From Rhypophila decipiens (Eukaryota; Ascomycota; Sordariomycetes; Sordariales; Naviculisporaceae), in NCBI GenBank assembly GCA_033297075.1, contig MU858192.1, positions 1 through 64,000 on the forward strand: a DNA stretch of 64,000 nucleotides. The letters run 5' to 3'. A program made the translations under genes and the position numbers. Shown piece after piece: positions 42,614-53,931 of the stretch; position 1 is the stretch's first letter, and every line of letters begins with the position of its first letter. The notes under the pieces were generated by a model. That model saw nothing but the letters and a program-made list of their open reading frames with translations, was not told the origin of the DNA and searched no databases.

Positions 42614-45600
42614 GGTTGGATATGATTGATATTCTGGAAAGATTTGTTTTTTTATTTTTGGTCTCTTCCTATTTGGAGAGATTTTCTTGATTTGTTTTGT
42701 TAGATACATACCCAGGTTTATGAATGTTTGTTTATTTCAATTGAGCTCATCATGCGCAAAGCGGACTGTATCGGTTGTGCAATTCTTCGTTTCCTTGCCC
42801 GCTCCAGATCCAGAACTGGAGGACCGGTTGACAGAACGGTCAAGCTGGGGTAAGCCTGCATTGCCGAAGCTCACCGGCGAGGCTCCGGCAGACCGGCACG
42901 GCCGGCTATCGGGGGATATCCACCCGGCTTACATGCGGATACTTCGCGTGCAGCTGTACACCGCCAGACTTGATCTTTGCTTGACTTGGTTCACATGCTT
43001 GGCATGCTTCTGGATCTTGGCATGGGAATTTCCAGTTTTTCTGGAATGCATGAACACGTCAATCGATAAAGTCCTTCGAGAGGTCGCCGGTGGCAAAATC
43101 ACAACACGTGGATGGTGGATCCCGGGCCGGGAAACGGAAGCGGGAATCGGGCGCCAAGACGGCGACTAGTGTAATGAATGACTGGACCTCCGACAAAAGT
43201 CCAACAAATCGTGACTGGAGATTCCTTGAACGGTCATGAACCACTAGGGAGTATCCGTCGAGGTCTCTTAGAAGTACTGAAAAAGCAGACTATCTTTTGA
43301 CTTGCTCCACTTCCCAACTTCATTTGCAATGTGCAACCCAGAACTTGCCAACTTGCCAGAGAAATCTGCTACAGTTAACCCTAACCCTAGCCCTACTTTC
43401 TCAACTTTTCCACCTACCACAGTTGATCTAAAGTGATGCAGCGCCATTCTAATCTAGGAACATATACAAGCTGTCAACTATAAGTACATATTGAATCTCT
43501 GATAGGAGGAATCACAATACCAATATGAAGCTGCACCTGTCTTGTTCTTTCTTCTGGCATCAGGACCAGGACTCAAGAGAACTTGGCAGTTACCCAGGCA
43601 CAACACGGAGAGTTCCAGCCAACCAGCTGATAGCCGATGATACCATGACTCCAGTCATCAACCTTTACCTCCCACACGTACGCCAGGCACCAAAGAACGT
43701 GGTGAAGGAGAAAAAAGGCAGTTCATGCCATTCATTATGGATTTATGGATTCGTCATTCACCAGCCACTAACACACCATTTTCTGGAGCCATTCCTACTT
43801 GATCTTACATCAAATAGACGCCCATTCTCCTTTGATTTGAAACATACCTGATGTGAATGTCTGAGAGTGTATATCTCGGCTTTGTTCCACTTGGACAACA
43901 CAAGATGTGAGAAAACAGCAAGCTGGAGACCATGCTGACCTCCTTCTTACCACGGGCCAACAACTTCAGCAAGGGGTCAGCTGACTGAATCCCCAATGTC
44001 ACATACAAGAGGGTTAAAGACCGCACCAATACCAAATGGTGGGGACATCGACAGCTCTCCAAGTCTGTATAAGGATGCAACATTGCTTTTGCGATGGATC
44101 ACATATCCTACTTCACACTTGTAAAGTCTTTGTCAAATTGTCAAGACTCGAGTATGCCGGATGAGATGACCAATGTAAGCTCATCACACCTTCACAAACG
44201 GCTCTTACCAAGTATTGAGTTCTCTTATCTTTTTTCGCTTCATTCACCGTTTCTTTACCTTTTCTCCTTGATCGCTGGTGCCTCCCTCCGGTGATACTAA
44301 GATCCGGGCCAACTTCCAAGGCAGCACTCAGTCCAGGAGATGTGTCATCATTATCTACCGTTATCCTAACCATTGTACTGTTCTTGTAAACGCTACCTAC
44401 CATACTGACTGATTTAGAACCCCACGAAATCATCAAAATGGTTGCTGCCATGCTGCCAAGAAGAAGTAGTTGAAGATTTACCGTCCCGTCTCGTCCCATA
44501 CCCCGAGGACCGAGGGCCGAGAGTTGAAGGGTTTTGAAACCAATATTGTCGATCTCATGATCAATATTTTCTCTCTACCCAGTACCCATCTACATGTATG
44601 ATATCTGGCTTCAAGCCTACTTACGCAGCTCACAACCCTCACACACCTCAAGATTAGCTCAGCGAATCATGCTCATACCGAGGAACCCGAGGATACGTAG
44701 GGCATCCATCCACATCGGCGATCCGTTCCGTCCACTCCGTTGTCGCGGCACAGAATATGTCACTTGTCCCGATTCGGCTTCTACTACTTAGTAGAATCAA
44801 TATTTCTTACGGATACCTCCCACCTCTACATTTACTAGGTGTCGAGAGGCCAGTTGCCATTGAAAGTATCAATTCCATCGCCAGCAGCGGCTCGGCACGC
44901 CCTTCCATTTTGGATGATGAGTCAAAGATGCAAGCATCAAGGAAAGCAGCTCACCTTCACACTTGTACACGGGCAGTAGTCTGGTGATAGCAGCCAATCA
45001 TCTTGTAGTAGATCGCACTAACGATCGGTCGGTTAACTTACTCGGTAGGTAAGTTAGATGTAAGTTATTGTTTCACCTGCCAGGAGCGGTCTAGCTGGCT
45101 GCACCATAGCAGGACCATCAAGAATGTCTAAACTCTCCCAAGTCTCGGTATCAAGACCTACGCACGCTACGGTAGCTCTCATCAGCACAGCCTCAAGAAA
45201 ACCAAGAAAGTTGCGTCAACGAACAAGGAATGTTAACGTATCCAAGCACTGAAGAAGAAAGACGATGATACCTTACCCTAGTGTAGGGCTGTAATATCCG
45301 TGAGTAATCCTGGTATTTAGTGTAAATGTATGATCTGTTATTCGTCACACCGAAGCCGGGGACCCCCGGGCAGGTGTAATGTTACCAGGTAGAGGTATGG
45401 TACATACCACCATATTCCTACGGAAGCGAGAGCAATCCTTGTGATAATCCGCAAAGAATATAACGTTAACCCCCCAGGATCATAACGGCTTATTCACCAA
45501 AAGACTTCCTTCATCATCAACACGGGAAAGAGGTTGGAGATATGACCAGGGTGTCAAGAAGTGAAGTTAATGAAGCGCTCGGGAGCGGGGGATCAACCCA

Positions 45601-47143
45601 TGGTATCGTTTCCCGTATCACACACACATGAACTGACAATCTCCAAATCCATTATTTGCATCTTTTTCCTATGTTCTTACAAACCTTCAACGAAAAGACC
45701 GACCAAAAGTCCAGACCAATTCTGATTTCTGGAAAAAAAAAGCGCAATCTGTCCTTTTTGCCTACCTTCCGCCGTTCCGGATGTATGTCGTGAGATTTTG
45801 CCATGTGCCATCCTGCAGCACCACCCACCACCCATGGAACGCAGAATCAACAAATCGCATGGCACCTTGCAAATGCCGTCAAACCAATAATTTGCCTCCG
45901 CGCGGTGCCCGTCTCCCCGATGTGAATGTCACAGATTGAACGGAACGTGAGACCGCGGGACAGATAGTAAATAATTAGTATCGAACCTACAGAGTATAAA
46001 TGTTTATCGATAATTCATCCCGTTTGCCCGTTTGCCGAAAGAAACAAAAAGTAAGTGTAAGCTGCAGTGCAACTTCAATATGCCCAATATTGATGAGACA
46101 AGATGGCTGTCCCGATAAGCAACACCACGTTTCAAGTAAAAAGGCCTTTTTCTTTTCCTAGAAAGCAGAGGAGGAGGAGGTGGCGATTTGCCGAGTGTCA
46201 CAGACTTTCTGTCAACCCGTGTGTTTGTGTGCCGTGCGCCCAAGACATGAGTTTGCCAAATTCGAGAAGAGAAACGAAAAATCAGCAAATCGCATTTCCG
46301 AACCCGAGCGAGCGAGAGCTCGGTGAACCTGGATTCAAGATTCCCATCTGCTTGGCGATGTGCCGGACTGACGAAAATTCGTATTTAGCTATGTGTGCTT
46401 CACGACAGCGGCGGATACCTAGGGGGGACAGATTCACGGCATGGCATGTAGCACGCAAGCGATCAATAGGTGCAGGTGCAGGCAGGTCAAGTGAGATGGG
46501 GGATAGATAGATGCAAAATTAGAAAATCCCACATGCACTTGCCGTATCCCGCCAATCCCGAGTTGTGTGGAAGAAGAGGTGCGTCGATCGCCCACGAGGA
46601 AGAAAAGAGGCAAGCAAGCCCCCAGGGGTACTACGTGTATAAGCAAGCGGAGAGAACCATCCGATTGGACTGGCAAGATATGCAATGTAGTTCAGCTCAA
46701 CTGAGGGGTTTCCAGAACCGCACCCTGCAGATGTTGCTCTCATGTGTGGCTGTGTATAGAACAGAACATACTCGACCGGTATTGGACATGTTTGGTGGGT
46801 TTCAGCGGCGGGGGACCAATGAACAGCCGGGGCCGATCCCCGGTCATTGACCGAGGGTGTGGTTACGGATTACCTCCGGTACCACCACCACCGACGAGAA
46901 CCAGACAGACTTTAACCAAAGATAGTAGGTATGCAAGTATGGTGGGTTCAACGTAACGCTGAGACACATGGGGTCCAGATGAACCTCCAAGAGCCATGGG
47001 GGTCCTGTCAGGGTATTTGGATAGCCAGCCATCCTCGCTGGACGACTTGGGATTTCCTTCACAGTTTGGAATTCGCCCTGTTCTCGATATCAGAAATGAT
47101 AGTTTGGCCGTCATGAGTTGGTTGTTCCGGACATGATATCGCC
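42614..47143. other. Long gene-poor interval
   Basis: 4.5 kb in which I find no supportable gene on either strand. The frames present are short and lack domains. It holds a telomere-type repeat at 43375-43395. A spliced gene with short exons, or non-coding transcripts, could be missed here. Confidence 0.45.
43375..43395 (-). repeat. Interstitial telomere-type repeat, opposite orientation
   Basis: Three CCCTAA-type units, the third altered to CCCTAG, so the TTAGGG strand is minus here. The copy at 38963 has TTAGGG on the plus strand. Confidence 0.85.
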
Positions 47144-50100
47144 ATGTCAACTTTCGAGTTTCGTGGGGTGCAGCGTGTAGCGTCCACTTACTACCGCCCG
47201 GTGACACGACTCGACCAGCCGCCGCAAGAGGATCAACACCAACGAGGCCAGAATGGATTGGGCGTCCGAAAACCAAGTGTCCGGGGATATCCCCTTCCCA
47301 TGTCTCGTGCCGAAGGGAGAGTCTCGGCGCCTCGACAGCCCACACCCAACTACCGGCCTGCTCCTCTGAGAAGGACATTCCTTGTTGTGCTTATCGTGGT
47401 CCTCCTGGGCGTCATTGCCGCTGTGAGTGCCGGGTACAGACTTCTGCCTCCAGAGGTCGACCGTACCTTGGTCCCCGGTTCAGAGGTCAACTCGCCGGCC
47501 AGGGCCAAAGAGGACGCCAATGGTCCTCGCGCCCATCCCAAGCTGGTCAGACGAGCACTCGGCCCTCTCGTCGCAAATGGGTCGAGCAACGTGGACACCA
47601 CCGCCAAGGTAGAGGTTATCAGCTCGTCGAACTTGTCAGCGTCAAGCAAGGCTCCATCGCCGACGGCAGAACCTTCCAAGCCTGCCCCTGTCCCAGTCAC
47701 CAGCACCGTCCCTGCCACGACCACCGAGTCAGTTGAGTTGACCTCGAGTGTTGGAAGGAGTCTCCCGACCAAAGTCGCCCCTGTCCCACCACCGTTGCCC
47801 TCGGAAAGTGATGAAGAGGCCATCACATTCACAAGATCCTTCAAAATTCCCAACGACCCTGATGATTGGGCAACGGAGGGGGACTGGACTTTGACAACAA
47901 AAGTTCCCGCCCCAACAACTTTCACGGATACACCTTTCATCGGGGAGAAAAGCGACTTTGCTAACGAAGGGACGTGGACCGAGACCGTGACGCTTCCCGT
48001 AGCAGGCGTTCCGAGACCGACGGGGTCCAACGGTGCACCGGGCGTACCACATGAGCATCATGCCGATCAGCCTTCGAGTCCCAAAGCTGATGATGCTGGC
48101 GGATCCGGAAATCGAGACCCGGCTGAGCAGCCGACTCCAAAAGAGACGACAACGATAACGACAGAGGCAGTGGAAACAATCTCCCATGTCGTAAAGCCCG
48201 TCATACGCCTTACGACTCTCAGCAATGTCGTCAGCGAAGTGACCAGGATAACCTCGGCCCCAGGATCCCTCTCAACATTTGTGGAGGCTACCACGAGCAA
48301 TGGGGTCGTCGGCGCGGTGACCAGGACAACCTCGGCCCCGGGATCACTCGAAACGATCGTGGAGCCTACCACTCTCAACGGAGTAGTCAGCTCCCGCGTG
48401 GAAGAGACAACATCGGCGGTTGTAAGGACATTTACGCAGGTTCAAACAGTCGAGGTGAATGTTGTGGTGTCAACCTTTACCAACGCGCGAGGCATCGCGA
48501 CCGCCACATCCACAGTTACTTCCTATTCCTCCCCCACCGAGTCACCGCAGCCCCAGACCATCATCAAGGTCTACTCCATCTCCAAGGGCCAATACTTTGT
48601 GGGATTCTTCCTGCCGCCACTCCTCAGCGGCCTGATCAGCATCCCCATCCGCATGATAGACCTGAGCGCAAAGCAACTGCAGCCGTGGCACGAGCTGACT
48701 CGAGCCGACGGGGCATCGGCGCCTCACTCCTTGTGCTTGAAGTTTGATGGCCTTTGGGGTGTCTGGACAGGCATCCGGGCGCTGGGAAGAGGACAACCGC
48801 TGACGTTCTTGACCACCATCCTCACCATCTGCTCGCTGCTCCTCGTGCCAATCTCTTCCGAAGCCATATCGCCAAAGCTACACGGAGCGTGCTCAGTTCG
48901 AGACTTTAAAGGCTGCGCCATGACCCTCGGCGTCTTCCTTGGCCCGGCTCGTGCCATGATCGCCATCCTAGTGTTGATGGTAATTCTCCTCATCTCCATC
49001 TTCGTCATCCTGCGTCGCTGGCAGTCCGGTGTCCCAACCAACCCATGGACGCTTGCAGGCGTATCCTCTCTCTCCACGAACCGAGATGTGCGAGCTCTTT
49101 TCGCCGCCCTGCCCACAGGTCGCAAGGGCGAAAGGGTCGAGCGCAGTGAGATCATCAGGGCGCTGGACGGGAAGACCTTCAAGCTCGGGTATTTCATCAA
49201 CCACCACGGCGTACCGGAATATGGAATAACTGTCCACGAAACATATCCAGGCAGACCCTATCTCATCAAGTCTTTCACCAGTCTGAGTTCATTTTCCGAC
49301 TCGGACGGTCCCCCTCGGCCGAAACCTAACAATGAGAAGCACCACCTCCCATTTCTGATGCTTTCCTTCACCGGCAGAATCTCCTTCCTGCTGCTCGTGA
49401 CTGGCATGATGGCCGTGACTTTGTATTACAACAACACGGGGGGCGATACGCCGTTCGAAAGGTTCATGGGGACGCAGAATCTCGGAGTACGGGCCATGTT
49501 CACGCTTGTGGGTGTCGCCATTACCCTCTTTTGGTGCAGCTTCTTCACAGGTCAGTCTTGTTCGCCTCGACGACTTCAAATTTCAATGCAGGAATTCTTT
49601 GTTACTGACTAACTGACTCGATGCCATCCAGGTCTGTCGCTTCTCGGTCCGTTCCGCAAGCTCTCCCACGGACCACAACCAGCAAGCAGGACAATCCTCG
49701 CGGCGCCGTCAATGACAGCCTTCACCGGAATCTACGCCGCATTCCAGCAGCGCGACTGGTTCCTCGTGCTCGTCGCCTTCACGGCCATCCTGTCAGAGTT
49801 TATGCCGCTGTTGCTGAACAATGTGCCCTTCAAGGTGACGCAGACGTGGGCGGCGCACCTGGTGTGTACGTGGCTGGCCATTGCCATCCTGAGCATAATG
49901 TGGGTCGTCGTCGTGGTGAGCTTCTTCATCAAATGGCCGCACATGCCTGCGGACCCGAGCACCATCGCGGGCACCATGTTTTATGTCTTTGACTCGAGGA
50001 TGCTGTGGAGCATGGAAGGCGTGAGTGTGCTGGACAAGGAGGACAGAGATCGACGGGTGGGCGAGCTTGGGATGAAGTTTCAGTTTGGAACCATGATGGG

Positions 50101-50152
50101 TCTTTCCGGAAGGAAAAGAACGGGCGTGGATGCGATACACGATCAGACGTGA
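47144..50152 (+). CDS. DUF3433-domain membrane protein, 975 aa
   Basis: Exons 47144-49550 and 49632-50152; an 81-nt intron with a GTCAGT donor, in phase. A cytosolic N-terminus of about 80 residues is followed by a helix (FLVVLIVVLLGVIAAVSAGY). Next comes a 370-residue Ser/Thr/Pro-rich extracellular stalk likely to be O-glycosylated, with two imperfect 24-residue repeats (TRITSAPGSL and TRTTSAPGSL, about 48236-48380). The rest is the DUF3433 fold, beginning GQYFVGFFLPPLLSGLISIP, with PWHELTRADGASAPHSLCL and several helices, ending in FYVFDSRMLW. DUF3433 proteins are fungal membrane proteins without an assigned activity. No signal for a partner gene nearby. Confidence 0.85.
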
Positions 50153-50351
50153 TGACATGTGATGACGGTGCATATATGGGATAGAAGGAGCATACATAGC
50201 AGCAACGAAAGTCATGACCAGGAAATAAACACAAGAAAGGATTTCTGCCAACGTGCCAAAATGAGAGGCCGCTCTTTCCCATCTCTTGAAGGCGTGAATG
50301 GCGGGGAAAGTGAAAGCGGCAAGGCTCCGGCCGCGATTCGTGTTGGCGCAT

Positions 50352-50512
50352 GAGATACAGGCACCAGTCTTCCGTTACAAGCACCACTCTTGTAGGATAG
50401 AGGCCTTGACCGGCTCGAATACATACCTTAACTTGCTAGAATAGATGCTCTGACTAGATCAGAATAGAGTCCTTGACAGGATTGGAATAAATGCCCTAAC
50501 TAGCTCGAAAAG
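50352..50512 (-). repeat. Dispersed 23-nt repeat array, copy B (inverted)
   Basis: About five degenerate 23-nt units such as GGCCTTGACCGGCTCGAATA and GTCCTTGACAGGATTGGAAT. Their reverse complement matches the ATTCGAGCCAGTCAAGG units of copy C. Two ATACAGGCACCA/TACAAGCACCA words precede the array (50352-50390) in the plus orientation, as in copies A and C. Confidence 0.65.
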
Positions 50513-50720
50513 ATCCTGATGGCAGGTGGTCACAGGACGCGGAAGGAAAAGCCTGGAGCAATGACATCAACGATGATCTATGATGCCATTGGTGTTGTAA
50601 GAGGGAAGGAACGCGGCCTGGAGAGAAAAGCTGGTGTTTGCCCCACGGTACAGGAACTTCTTCCACCATCTTACGACCATCACAATATTGGATATTGACT
50701 CAACATCGATCCCCGTCACT

Positions 50721-52379
50721 ATGGCCAGCCCAGGGAACACCGAAAGTCCTCGCAATGAGGTCCATTATCTTCTCGACATTCCCGGCACCCCTTTCAGTAG
50801 ATACGTGCATTCTTTTACGGAACGTGACGTTCACGCTTACCGGATGATGAGCGCCTACACGAATCGGCATCACAAACATCGCACAGGGTCGTGGAAAACC
50901 CCGTTACCCAGAGGTTCCAGAAGTTCCAGCAGTTCCAGCAGTTCCAGCAGTTCCAGCAGTTCCAGCAGTTCCAGCAGTTCCAGCAGTTCCAGCGGTCCCA
51001 GCGGTCCCAGCGGTCCCAGCCGGCCTCGCGTTCGATTCCACGAACCCGACCAAGTACGTCGCCGACGTGAAGAAGAACTTTGCCGACGTGAAAAAGGAGT
51101 TCGCCGACGTGAAAAAAGACTTCGCCGACGTGAAAAAGTACTTCGCCGACGTTCAGAAGTACTTCGCCGACGTGAACAACAATCCTACAATAGGTTCCTT
51201 GAACAGTTCCTATTCTCATCGCCCGACCCAGAAACAGAGATGTATAGGTGCCTGGACGACACTTACAAATTCCCGGATGACACCGTCTTCCCCGTCAACT
51301 ACCGGTCTTCACTAAGTCTCTGCCCGCCGCCTGCAAGTGAAGGAGGTACTGTTCTACACAGGGTGATGCGCCACTATCTGGAAACAGACGATTCCGCCTT
51401 GAGGACCTGGTTAGCCGGCCTTCGTGGAGGTATAAACGGTTCACGACTTGATGGCGGCTGCGTCGTGACACCAATCTGGCCCGAATGTCATCTCTTTGAC
51501 GGGGGTGCCATATTCCCAAGGCTACGCCGTCGGCTGGCCGACAAGAACATTGTCACTGAAAGCCTCAGGTGTCTAGACACAACAGCAGCCTGGCCTGAGC
51601 CAGATGGGTTTTCCCGATACATACTCCTTCCTCCGCACGGCAATGCAAAGGCACTACTGGAGAGTCACGTGTCGGAGAGCGAGAAAACATCAGCAAAGTT
51701 TCGCCGTTGGATAAGAGGACTCTCGAAACGCCGTCCTGGGTCACTGTCGGAGAAAGAAGCATCAAAGCTTTTGCCCATCAAAGACTTTGCCCTCGATAAA
51801 TGCGTCAAGGACTTTGCCCTCGATCCGGGAAGAGGCCGGAACCGTGATGGGCATTGGTCGACTGGCCGAGAAGATGGGTGGACAGTCCTGCCGACTGGGC
51901 GTCGAGAAGAACTTAAAGCAGCTCGAGTTCCTTTCGAAGAGCACTTGGCCGATCTCCGATCTCGCTCCCCTGCGTATTCCGATGGCCGACACGGCCGGCG
52001 GCGCAGGCGATGCAGTAGTCTACCACCCCTGGGCTCCTTTGTGTGTGTAGCAATGACAGGAGTCACAGGACACGACGAACCAAACGCAGAAATCCCAGGA
52101 AAGGGGAAGGCACCCGAGTTCGACCCGGCTGTCGTCTCGCTCAAGACAAGGGAAGATTATGAAGCTTATCGACGAAAACAAGCCCTTGCGTTCGGAAGAG
52201 GATCCCACGTAGAAGCGGAAACCCCAGGAAAGGGGAAGGCACCCGCAGAAATGTCAGGAAACGACGAAGCACCCGGGCCGTGGCTTCTGATATTCCCACG
52301 GATGAAGGTCTCGCAGCTCGACAGGAGGTCTCGGAGACGCAGTCTCAGCCGAACGCGGATCGAGGAAATGTTTGATTAG
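50721..52379 (+). CDS. Ser-tract and heptad-repeat protein, 552 aa, unknown function
   Basis: Start ATG 50721 (MASPGNTESPRNEVHYLLD); the open frame upstream has only a GTG. In order: a short ordered N-terminus; about 24 consecutive Ser (residues 65-90) merging into Gly-Pro-Ser units; a highly charged helix of RRREK-type heptads (CRREKGVRRREKRLRRREKV) at about 115-150, a probable coiled coil; a 250-residue region of unrecognised fold (for example GGCVVTPIWPECHLFDGGAI and RRRLADKNIVTESLRCLD); KDFALD repeated twice; and a C-terminus with two PGKGKAP units. No signal peptide or membrane helix. The stop TAG at 52377 is followed in the same frame by a zinc-knuckle module. Flanked on both sides by copies of a dispersed repeat. 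Confidence 0.6.
   Translation: MASPGNTESPRNEVHYLLDIPGTPFSRYVHSFTERDVHAYRMMSAYTNRHHKHRTGSWKTPLPRGSRSSSSSSSSSSSSSSSSSSSSSSSSGPSGPSGPSRPRVRFHEPDQVRRRREEELCRREKGVRRREKRLRRREKVLRRRSEVLRRREQQSYNRFLEQFLFSSPDPETEMYRCLDDTYKFPDDTVFPVNYRSSLSLCPPPASEGGTVLHRVMRHYLETDDSALRTWLAGLRGGINGSRLDGGCVVTPIWPECHLFDGGAIFPRLRRRLADKNIVTESLRCLDTTAAWPEPDGFSRYILLPPHGNAKALLESHVSESEKTSAKFRRWIRGLSKRRPGSLSEKEASKLLPIKDFALDKCVKDFALDPGRGRNRDGHWSTGREDGWTVLPTGRREELKAARVPFEEHLADLRSRSPAYSDGRHGRRRRRCSSLPPLGSFVCVAMTGVTGHDEPNAEIPGKGKAPEFDPAVVSLKTREDYEAYRRKQALAFGRGSHVEAETPGKGKAPAEMSGNDEAPGPWLLIFPRMKVSQLDRRSRRRSLSRTRIEEMFD
50912..51017 (+). repeat. 9-nt tandem repeat coding for Ser and Gly-Pro-Ser
   Basis: About eight AGTTCCAGC units followed by three GGTCCCAGC units. 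The first type encodes three Ser per unit, the second Gly-Pro-Ser. Probably length-variable by replication slippage. Confidence 0.9.
51058..51176 (+). repeat. 21-nt tandem repeat, about 6 copies, in coding sequence
   Basis: Units of the form GCCGACGTGAAAAAGGAGTT, differing at a few positions. They encode RRREK-type heptads in the used frame. Confidence 0.9.
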
Positions 52380-52874
52380 GATGTCAAGGTTCCAGACTCG
52401 TCGCCCTTGAGCGAGCCAACAGGACCTCCGCCCGGGCGGAATAAATCCAGAATTTGTCGGAATTGTTTAGACCCAGGCCACCGTACCCGTGATTGCCCCT
52501 CGCCGTGTGGGCATTGCGGCCGTCTGACTCTCGACCCTAAGCGTGGGCAACCCCACAAGGCGACGCATTGCGACGATTCATGGTTAAGGTGCAAGTGCAG
52601 CCCGTTCCCTAATTTTCACCTTGCCAGAGAGTGTAAGGTGCTCTGCCACCGAGCCTGCGGCAACACTAAAAACCCACCCGGCCATGAGAGGCATGGCAAC
52701 GCGATGCACTGCGAATCTCGATGTTGTATATGCGGCCGCCGCGACCACCCTGGGCTGCGGTGCTGGAGGGAGAGATGTAACTGTGGAAGACAGCATCTGG
52801 GCCAGGACTGCACCTGGCGTGCCACCTGCCCCGCGGAGGGATGCGATGTATATCGTTGCCGGCTGCACAATTGA
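52380..52874 (+). CDS. CCHC zinc-knuckle / Cys-rich module in frame with the preceding gene
   Basis: After the TAG at 52377 the same frame continues DVKVPDSSPLSEPTGPPPG and then CRNCLDPGHRTRDCP, a canonical CCHC zinc knuckle (C-x2-C-x4-H-x4-C). More than ten further Cys/His pairs follow (CGHCGRLTLDPKRGQPHK, CKCSPFPNFHLARECKVLCH, CCICGRRDHPGLRCW, CNCGRQHLGQDC), ending at 52874. This resembles tandem knuckles that bind single-stranded nucleic acid. There is no in-frame ATG until deep in the module, so it is best seen as the C-terminus of the protein starting at 50721. An 81-nt in-frame intron (52308-52388, weak GTCTCG donor) would remove the stop; readthrough or a recent nonsense mutation are the alternatives. 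Confidence 0.55.
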   Translation, partial: DVKVPDSSPLSEPTGPPPGRNKSRICRNCLDPGHRTRDCPSPCGHCGRLTLDPKRGQPHKATHCDDSWLRCKCSPFPNFHLARECKVLCHRACGNTKNPPGHERHGNAMHCESRCCICGRRDHPGLRCWRERCNCGRQHLGQDCTWRATCPAEGCDVYRCRLHN

Positions 52875-53019
52875 GAGTGCGGGAGCACGTTGGAACCGAA
52901 AGCGATACGTTTTAGAGCGTAACTACCTACTAGATGGCAGTAGATAGATGTCATTGACTAGAATAAAAAACAGCGACTGGTTTTCTCACTGATGCCCAAC
53001 ATGCTTTCTCTGAACATGT

Positions 53020-53215
53020 GTATTCCAGCCAGTCAAGGCCGTTATTACAGGGCGCCTAATATACAGGCACCACTACTCTCATATACAGGCACCAGTCCAA
53101 TTTGACTTTCCAGACCAGAGGCATTTATTCGAGCCAGTCAAGGCATTTATTCCAGCCAGTCTAAGTCTCTTATCTAGTCTCATCAAGATATTTATTCTAG
53201 CTAGTTAAAGCCTTT
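53020..53215 (+). repeat. Dispersed 23-nt repeat array, copy C
   Basis: Contains the 52-bp segment 53067-53118 shared with copy A and degenerate units such as ATTTATTCGAGCCAGTCAAG and ATTTATTCCAGCCAGTCTAA. Orientation is opposite to the units of copy B on the other side of the zinc-knuckle gene. Confidence 0.7.
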
Positions 53216-53235
53216 TACATGCTATTTACTTCAAC

Positions 53236-53627
53236 AGGCGTTTCTTACATGAGTGGGCTTCCAATCCAGAGCTCACAGAGTCTTTTGTTGCTCAAGCTAA
53301 CAAGGCAGCATGTGAAGCAGTAGTTGATGAGAACGCTGTCTATATTTGGCCGTTCTTGATGATAATACCGGTGTTGAGAAGCTCCTAGGTATCTGGGACG
53401 TCTCCTCTTTACGTTCTATTCATATTAACAAATTAGGAGTAAAAGGTATTAGAGACCTACTTACTAGGTATGATCTTCGTCCTGGGAATGACTTGGTGAG
53501 TGGGATGACAGACAAAATAACAGCTAGGGCTGCCTGCCTATCTACCTACCTACCGCTATATACAAGGATCGCTGCATTCGTTACCTACCTAGGTAGCGAC
53601 AAGACAATGGCGGTCGGCCTGATATAG
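53236..53627 (+). pseudogene. Degraded coding fragment of unknown type
   Basis: From 53236 one frame reads RRFLHEWASNPELTESFVAQ and continues to a TAG at 53386-53388. An overlapping frame from about 53346 gives VLDDNTGVEKLLGIWDVSSL and GIRDLLTRYDLRPGNDL before it loses coding character. Both look like protein, but the switch is not at a splice site, so a frameshift is likely. No family recognised. It follows repeat copy C directly. Confidence 0.3.
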
Positions 53628-53931
53628 TATGGTATCTTTGCTGTCATACCTTTTCCTGGTCATCAGCCTTTTCTCTTGATGCCTCGTTATCATCACGGTA
53701 CCTATTCTACTATATGTATACATGCCACCTGCTCTATCCGTATGGACTTTTTGCTTCCCCGTCCCATACATGTCAAACCGTACGAAACCTTGGCGCTCAA
53801 AACTAAACCCTCCAACTTCTAACCTCGTATATTTACTCAGCTCATGAAATACACGTCCCATCTCGTCTTAACATGAGAACGATTTCAACATGAGAACGAC
53901 GAACTCTTGTTGTTGCAGTACCTATTCTTGG

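Noticed and set aside
50815..51219. Minus-strand frame with HVGEV-type repeats
   Set aside because: It is the antisense shadow of the 21-nt and 9-nt repeats in the plus-strand gene.
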